Source: Prevotella sp. Rep29 (GTDB taxonomy: Bacteria; Bacteroidota; Bacteroidia; Bacteroidales; Bacteroidaceae). From it: 64,000 nucleotides of DNA. The notes beneath the pieces were generated by a model. It searched no databases. It saw nothing but the letters and a program-made list of their open reading frames with translations, and had not been told where the DNA came from. The position numbers and the translations under genes are program-made. Numbering within the stretch: position 1 is the first letter of the stretch; the number at the start of each line of letters is the position of its first letter. Of the stretch, positions 61,284 through 64,000 are shown piece after piece. The stretch covers positions 682,001-746,000 of the forward strand of contig NZ_CP047159.1 of the NCBI RefSeq assembly GCF_019551475.1. Reading direction: 5' to 3'.

Positions 61284-61412
61284 GGGTGGGTGAAGGCAAA
61301 ATCATGGCTTCGTTTTCTCCAGGAATCTATCCCGCCAGGATAGCCTGGAAAGTCTATATAATCTATAGCCTCTATATAGTCTGGCGCGCCTAAAAAGTCC
61401 GGTTGGTTAAAC

Positions 61413-61447
61413 AAAAAACCGTATGCCGCCTTGACAGCGGCATACGG
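61413..61447 (-). terminator. Terminator of ptb-buk
   Basis: CCGTATGCCGC (61419-61429) and GCGGCATACGG (61437-61447), 11-bp perfect stem; on the minus strand followed by six T residues. Confidence 0.92.
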
Positions 61448-61489
61448 AGATTCTGTTATTAGCTTCGACTATCGTATTGATAGTGCGGT

Positions 61490-62548
61490 TTATACGTATT
61501 CTTTCGCTTCGCGCTCTCCGCGCAACACGGAAAGGGCGTTGAACGAAAGGGCTTCCAGCTCATCCTCGCCGGGATAGCGATAGGTGGGCGCGAGATAGTC
61601 AACGCGGCGGCAGAGCTCATCCACCACATATTTCCAGTGGGCAATGCCGCCGGTGAAGAGGATGGCATCGACCTTTCCACAGAGCACGGCTCCTTTGGAG
61701 GCAATCTCTTTAGCTACGTGGTAAATCATCGCATCGACGAGGAACTTGGCTTTTTCATTGCCTTCGTTCACCCATTGCTCGATGAGGCGCATGTCGTTGG
61801 TGCCGAGATGAGCGGCGAGTCCGCCTTGTCCGGCAATCATCTTCTCAATCTGTGCCTGTGTGTATTTGCCGCTGAAGCAGAGGTGCACGAGGTCGCCTGC
61901 GGGGAGCGTACCGGCGCGTTCGGGAGAGAATGGTCCCTCGCCGTCGAGCGCATTGCTTACGTCAACGGCGCGTCCGTGTTGATGGACGGCAACGGAGATA
62001 CCGCCTCCGAGGTGGCATACGATGATGTCCATCTCCTCGTAGCGCTTGCCTTGGTCTTTTGCGAAGCGGCGGGCAATGGCTTTCTGGTTGAGTGCGTGCC
62101 AGATGGGTTTGCGCGGCATGAGCGGCGAACCACTGACGCGTGCATAGTCGCACAGCTCGTCAACGAGCACGGGGTTGGCGATGAAGCTGCGGCATCCGAT
62201 TTCTTTTGCAATCTCAAACGAGATGATGCAGCCGAGGTTGCAGGCGTGGTGATGGAGTGTGGCACGGGTGTCGTCAATCATCCGCTGATTGATTTCATAG
62301 ACACCGCCCTCAACGGGTTTTGCCAATCCGCCACGTCCGATGACGGCATCGAACTTGAAAGGGATACCGGCTTCGTTTACTTCTTTTACAACCAGGTTTT
62401 TGCGGAATTCATACTGATCGATAATGTTTTCGTAGGCGCTCAGTTCCTCGATAGAGTGCGAGATGTTCTTTTTCAGAATCTGCTTCTCGTCTTCATAGAC
62501 GGCAATCTTCGTGGACGTAGAGCCGGGATTGATAACTAATATTAGCAT
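61490..62548 (-). CDS. buk: Butyrate kinase
   Basis: 352 residues. ASKHA fold: LVINPGSTSTKIAVYEDE at the start, GRGGLAKPVEGGVYEIN, HLGGGISVAVHQHGRAVDVSNALDGEGPFSPERAGTLP and VDAILFTGGIAHWKYV. It converts butyryl phosphate and ADP to butyrate and ATP, or acts on branched-chain acyl phosphates. Follows ptb by 27 bp and ends in a strong terminator. No butyryl-CoA synthesis genes are in the window, so actual butyrate production is not implied. Confidence 0.93.
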   Translation of the reverse strand: MLILVINPGSTSTKIAVYEDEKQILKKNISHSIEELSAYENIIDQYEFRKNLVVKEVNEAGIPFKFDAVIGRGGLAKPVEGGVYEINQRMIDDTRATLHHHACNLGCIISFEIAKEIGCRSFIANPVLVDELCDYARVSGSPLMPRKPIWHALNQKAIARRFAKDQGKRYEEMDIIVCHLGGGISVAVHQHGRAVDVSNALDGEGPFSPERAGTLPAGDLVHLCFSGKYTQAQIEKMIAGQGGLAAHLGTNDMRLIEQWVNEGNEKAKFLVDAMIYHVAKEIASKGAVLCGKVDAILFTGGIAHWKYVVDELCRRVDYLAPTYRYPGEDELEALSFNALSVLRGEREAKEYV

Positions 62549-62575
62549 AAGATTTCAGAGTATTTTTGATTAAGG

Positions 62576-63484
62576 TTATGCACTGATGATTGCCAGGGCG
62601 AGGCTATAGAACTTTGATTTGATGCTGTCGCCCCTGGATGTCAGTACGACTGGAGCGAGCGGCCCTTTCAGCGTGGCTGCGGTTTCGGCTCCGCAGAACA
62701 GGGTGACGGTCTTGTAGAAGACGTTGCCTGCCTCAATGTCGGGGAAGATGAGTGCGTCAGCCTCTCCGGCGATGGGCGATTCGATGCCTTTGGTCTGCAT
62801 GGCTTCGAGGTCGCATGAGGTCTTTACGTCGAGCGGTCCGTCAACGATACATTTTCCGAACGTGCCTTTCTTTGCCTCGTCAATGATGTCTTTGTAGCCG
62901 ATGGTGAACGGGAAGAATTTCTCGTTGGGCTTCTCTGTGCAGTGAATCAGCGACAGGCGCGGCTCCTCGATGCCGAACGAATGGCAGAGGTCGGCGACGT
63001 AGCGCACTTGTTCCATGCGCTGTTCCTGTGTGGGATAGGGTATGACAGCCGGGTCGGTAAAGAAAATCAGTTTCGGATAGGTGGGGATTTCCGTTGCCGT
63101 CACGTGTGTGAGGACTCTTCCCTTGGGCAGGATGCCAGTCTCTTTGTTCAGCACGGCGTGCAGCAGGTTGTCGGTGTTGATGAGACCTTTCATCAAAACG
63201 TCTGCCTTTCCCTCGCGCACCAATGCGACGGCTTTTGCCGCAGCATCGTCCTTGTCGTCGGAGTCGATAATGGTGAAGTGGTCGGCGTAGGGACGGAGCA
63301 GGTCGCTGCTCTCAATCTCTTTTCTTGCACCAACGAACAATGCTTCTACGAAGCCGCCTTTCAGTCCTTCGGCAACGGCTTCCTGTGTGTGGTCGTCAGA
63401 TGCCCAGACGATGGCAACCCGTTTTCTTTCACCCTTTTGTGAGAGGTGAGCAATCAAGTCATCAAAGTTTTTAATTGTTTCCAT
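62576..63484 (-). CDS. ptb: Phosphate butyryltransferase
   Basis: 302 residues. Phosphate acetyl/butyryltransferase fold: KGERKRVAIVWASDDHTQEAVAEGL, ADVLMKGLINTDNLLHAVLNKETG, LTHVTATEIPTYPKLIFFTDPAVIPYP, IVDGPLDVKTSCD and ADALIFPDIEAGNVFYKTVTLF. It exchanges CoA for phosphate on butyryl (or isobutyryl) groups; with buk it gives ATP by substrate-level phosphorylation. A -7 box TACCTTTG lies at 63545-63538 (minus). Confidence 0.92.
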   Translation of the reverse strand: METIKNFDDLIAHLSQKGERKRVAIVWASDDHTQEAVAEGLKGGFVEALFVGARKEIESSDLLRPYADHFTIIDSDDKDDAAAKAVALVREGKADVLMKGLINTDNLLHAVLNKETGILPKGRVLTHVTATEIPTYPKLIFFTDPAVIPYPTQEQRMEQVRYVADLCHSFGIEEPRLSLIHCTEKPNEKFFPFTIGYKDIIDEAKKGTFGKCIVDGPLDVKTSCDLEAMQTKGIESPIAGEADALIFPDIEAGNVFYKTVTLFCGAETAATLKGPLAPVVLTSRGDSIKSKFYSLALAIISA

Positions 63485-63588
63485 AGCTTACGCTTTTCTT
63501 TTTGTATTAAGATGTATAGATTATGTTTTTCGTGGTGCAAAGGTAAGCATTTCATTTTAATTATTGCACACTTTAGTAGAAAAAGTGC

Positions 63589-63624
63589 AAAAAAACTCCT
63601 TCCGTTTCACAACAGAAGGAGTTT
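63589..63624 (-). terminator. Terminator of the right-edge secreted-protein/small-peptide unit
   Basis: AAACTCCTTC (63593-63602) pairs with GAAGGAGTTT (63615-63624); T run on the minus strand. It separates this unit from the ptb promoter. Confidence 0.88.
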
Positions 63625-63673
63625 CCTAATAATAAAATAATAAAAGTAAAATATAAAGTCATTTAGAATGACC

Positions 63674-63895
63674 CTATTCGTTTTTGTCAAAGTCATCGAA
63701 ACTGTTTGAAGCGCTCCATGAAGTGAAGCTATGCCAGCCTCCGTCTCCTTCGTCTTCAAAGATGTTCTCTTTGCCTTCAATCTCACTTGAGTCAACCGTA
63801 TTGGAGCCCACAGGCAGGTTGTCTTCCGTAATGTTTTCACTAACGTTTAGGCGAACGACTTCCGCCATGGGTTGTATATATTCTTTGCGTATCAT
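63674..63895 (-). CDS. 73-residue small protein with KEYIQP motif
   Basis: Begins MIRKEYIQPMAEVVRLNV and is acidic and aromatic toward the end (FEDEGDGGWHSFTSWSASNSFDDFDKNE). Its ATG overlaps the stop of the secreted protein upstream (ATGA), so the two are translationally coupled. It shares the [KR]-x-Y-x-x-P start with the frames at 32379, 51469 and 51682. No signal peptide. Likely a partner or peptide product linked to the secreted protein; function unknown. Confidence 0.7.
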   Translation of the reverse strand: MIRKEYIQPMAEVVRLNVSENITEDNLPVGSNTVDSSEIEGKENIFEDEGDGGWHSFTSWSASNSFDDFDKNE

Positions 63896-64000
63896 CTGAT
63901 AATCTCCTTTTTGCCGTTATGAATGTAAATACCTTTTTCTGTTGGTGTGCCGTAGAGGCGCTGTCCGCTGATGGTGTACCAGTGGTCGCTCTCTGTATTT
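63892..64000 (-). CDS. C-terminus of a secreted protein with GxRL-KGIY-GKK tail, cut by the window edge
   Basis: The 35 visible residues read NTESDHWYTISGQRLYG...KGIYIHNGKKEIIR and stop at 63892. They match the end of both BspA-like proteins (WYTIDGxRL...KGIYVRGGKK), so this is another surface or secreted protein of the same export/anchoring class. The functional domain lies outside the window. Confidence 0.75.
   Translation of the reverse strand, partial: NTESDHWYTISGQRLYGTPTEKGIYIHNGKKEIIR

Noticed and set aside
61490..63484. ptb-buk as evidence that the organism makes butyrate
   Set aside because: The pair also acts on branched-chain or propionyl-type acyl phosphates, and no butyryl-CoA pathway genes are visible in the window.

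Overview
The window reads as chromosomal DNA of a Bacteroidales bacterium, most likely Prevotella or a close relative. Evidence: gene starts are repeatedly preceded by the Bacteroidota promoter (TTTG, about 20 bp, TAnnTTTG); MurF-Alr and fucokinase/GDP-fucose pyrophosphorylase (Fkp) are fusion proteins; BspA-type leucine-rich repeat proteins carry the short C-terminal GxRL...KGIY(V/I)..GKK motif; and DUF5606, GSCFA, PepSY-like and fimbrillin-like proteins are present. I saw no rRNA, tRNA or CRISPR array.

Layout. 1-9 kb is an AT-rich accessory stretch: a PD-(D/E)XK-like protein, a DnaQ-type exonuclease, an AAA/DUF4143 ATPase behind a 32-bp tandem repeat, and a minus-strand set of six small envelope-type ORFs (zinc-ribbon membrane protein, P-loop NTPase, 21-residue mini zinc-ribbon ORF, lipoprotein, YARHG lipoprotein, M15 peptidase). 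An IS1634-type element splits the lipoprotein gene with an exact 91-92 bp target duplication. The set is preceded by a 340-nt leader that can form an elaborate, possibly doubly pseudoknotted RNA. 9-16.5 kb holds menC, a two-component system with two PepSY-like secreted proteins, menE and aroB. 16.8-25.8 kb holds an outer-membrane beta-barrel protein and a housekeeping series (purN, S4 protein, pth, rplY, DUF5606, coaE, YbbR, yajC, nusB). 26-34.7 kb is a surface-protein and repeat region: a sialidase-family protein, two BspA-like proteins, a small peptide gene and many palindromic repeats, then mtnN. 34.7-51 kb holds YfhO, fkp, GSCFA, glycerate kinase, a membrane AraC-type regulator, two Ntn amide hydrolases, murF-alr and rmuC. 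51-54 kb has two short peptides and a fimbrillin-like lipoprotein. 54-58 kb is a dTDP-amino-sugar operon. 58-61 kb has a small membrane protein, a phosphodiesterase, a cytidylate-kinase-like protein and a MATE exporter. 61.5-63.5 kb is ptb-buk. The right edge holds another small peptide gene and the C-terminus of a secreted protein.

The most unusual material is non-coding. Four intergenic loci (12.2, 27.5, 40.2 and 61.1 kb) carry the same composite element: 4-5 imperfect palindromes AAAAGTTSAACTTTT at an exact 22-bp period, bracketed by a 14-bp motif near TGTATATTTATGCA. A second family (six copies of a 109-118 bp unit with three stem-loops) plus GC-rich and GGATT palindromes forms long inverted repeats around the second BspA-like gene. 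I cannot name either family.

Physiologically the window shows menaquinone, aromatic amino acid, cell-wall and nucleotide-sugar metabolism (GDP-fucose and a dTDP-3-amino sugar), with surface proteins fitting a mucosal or gut commensal.
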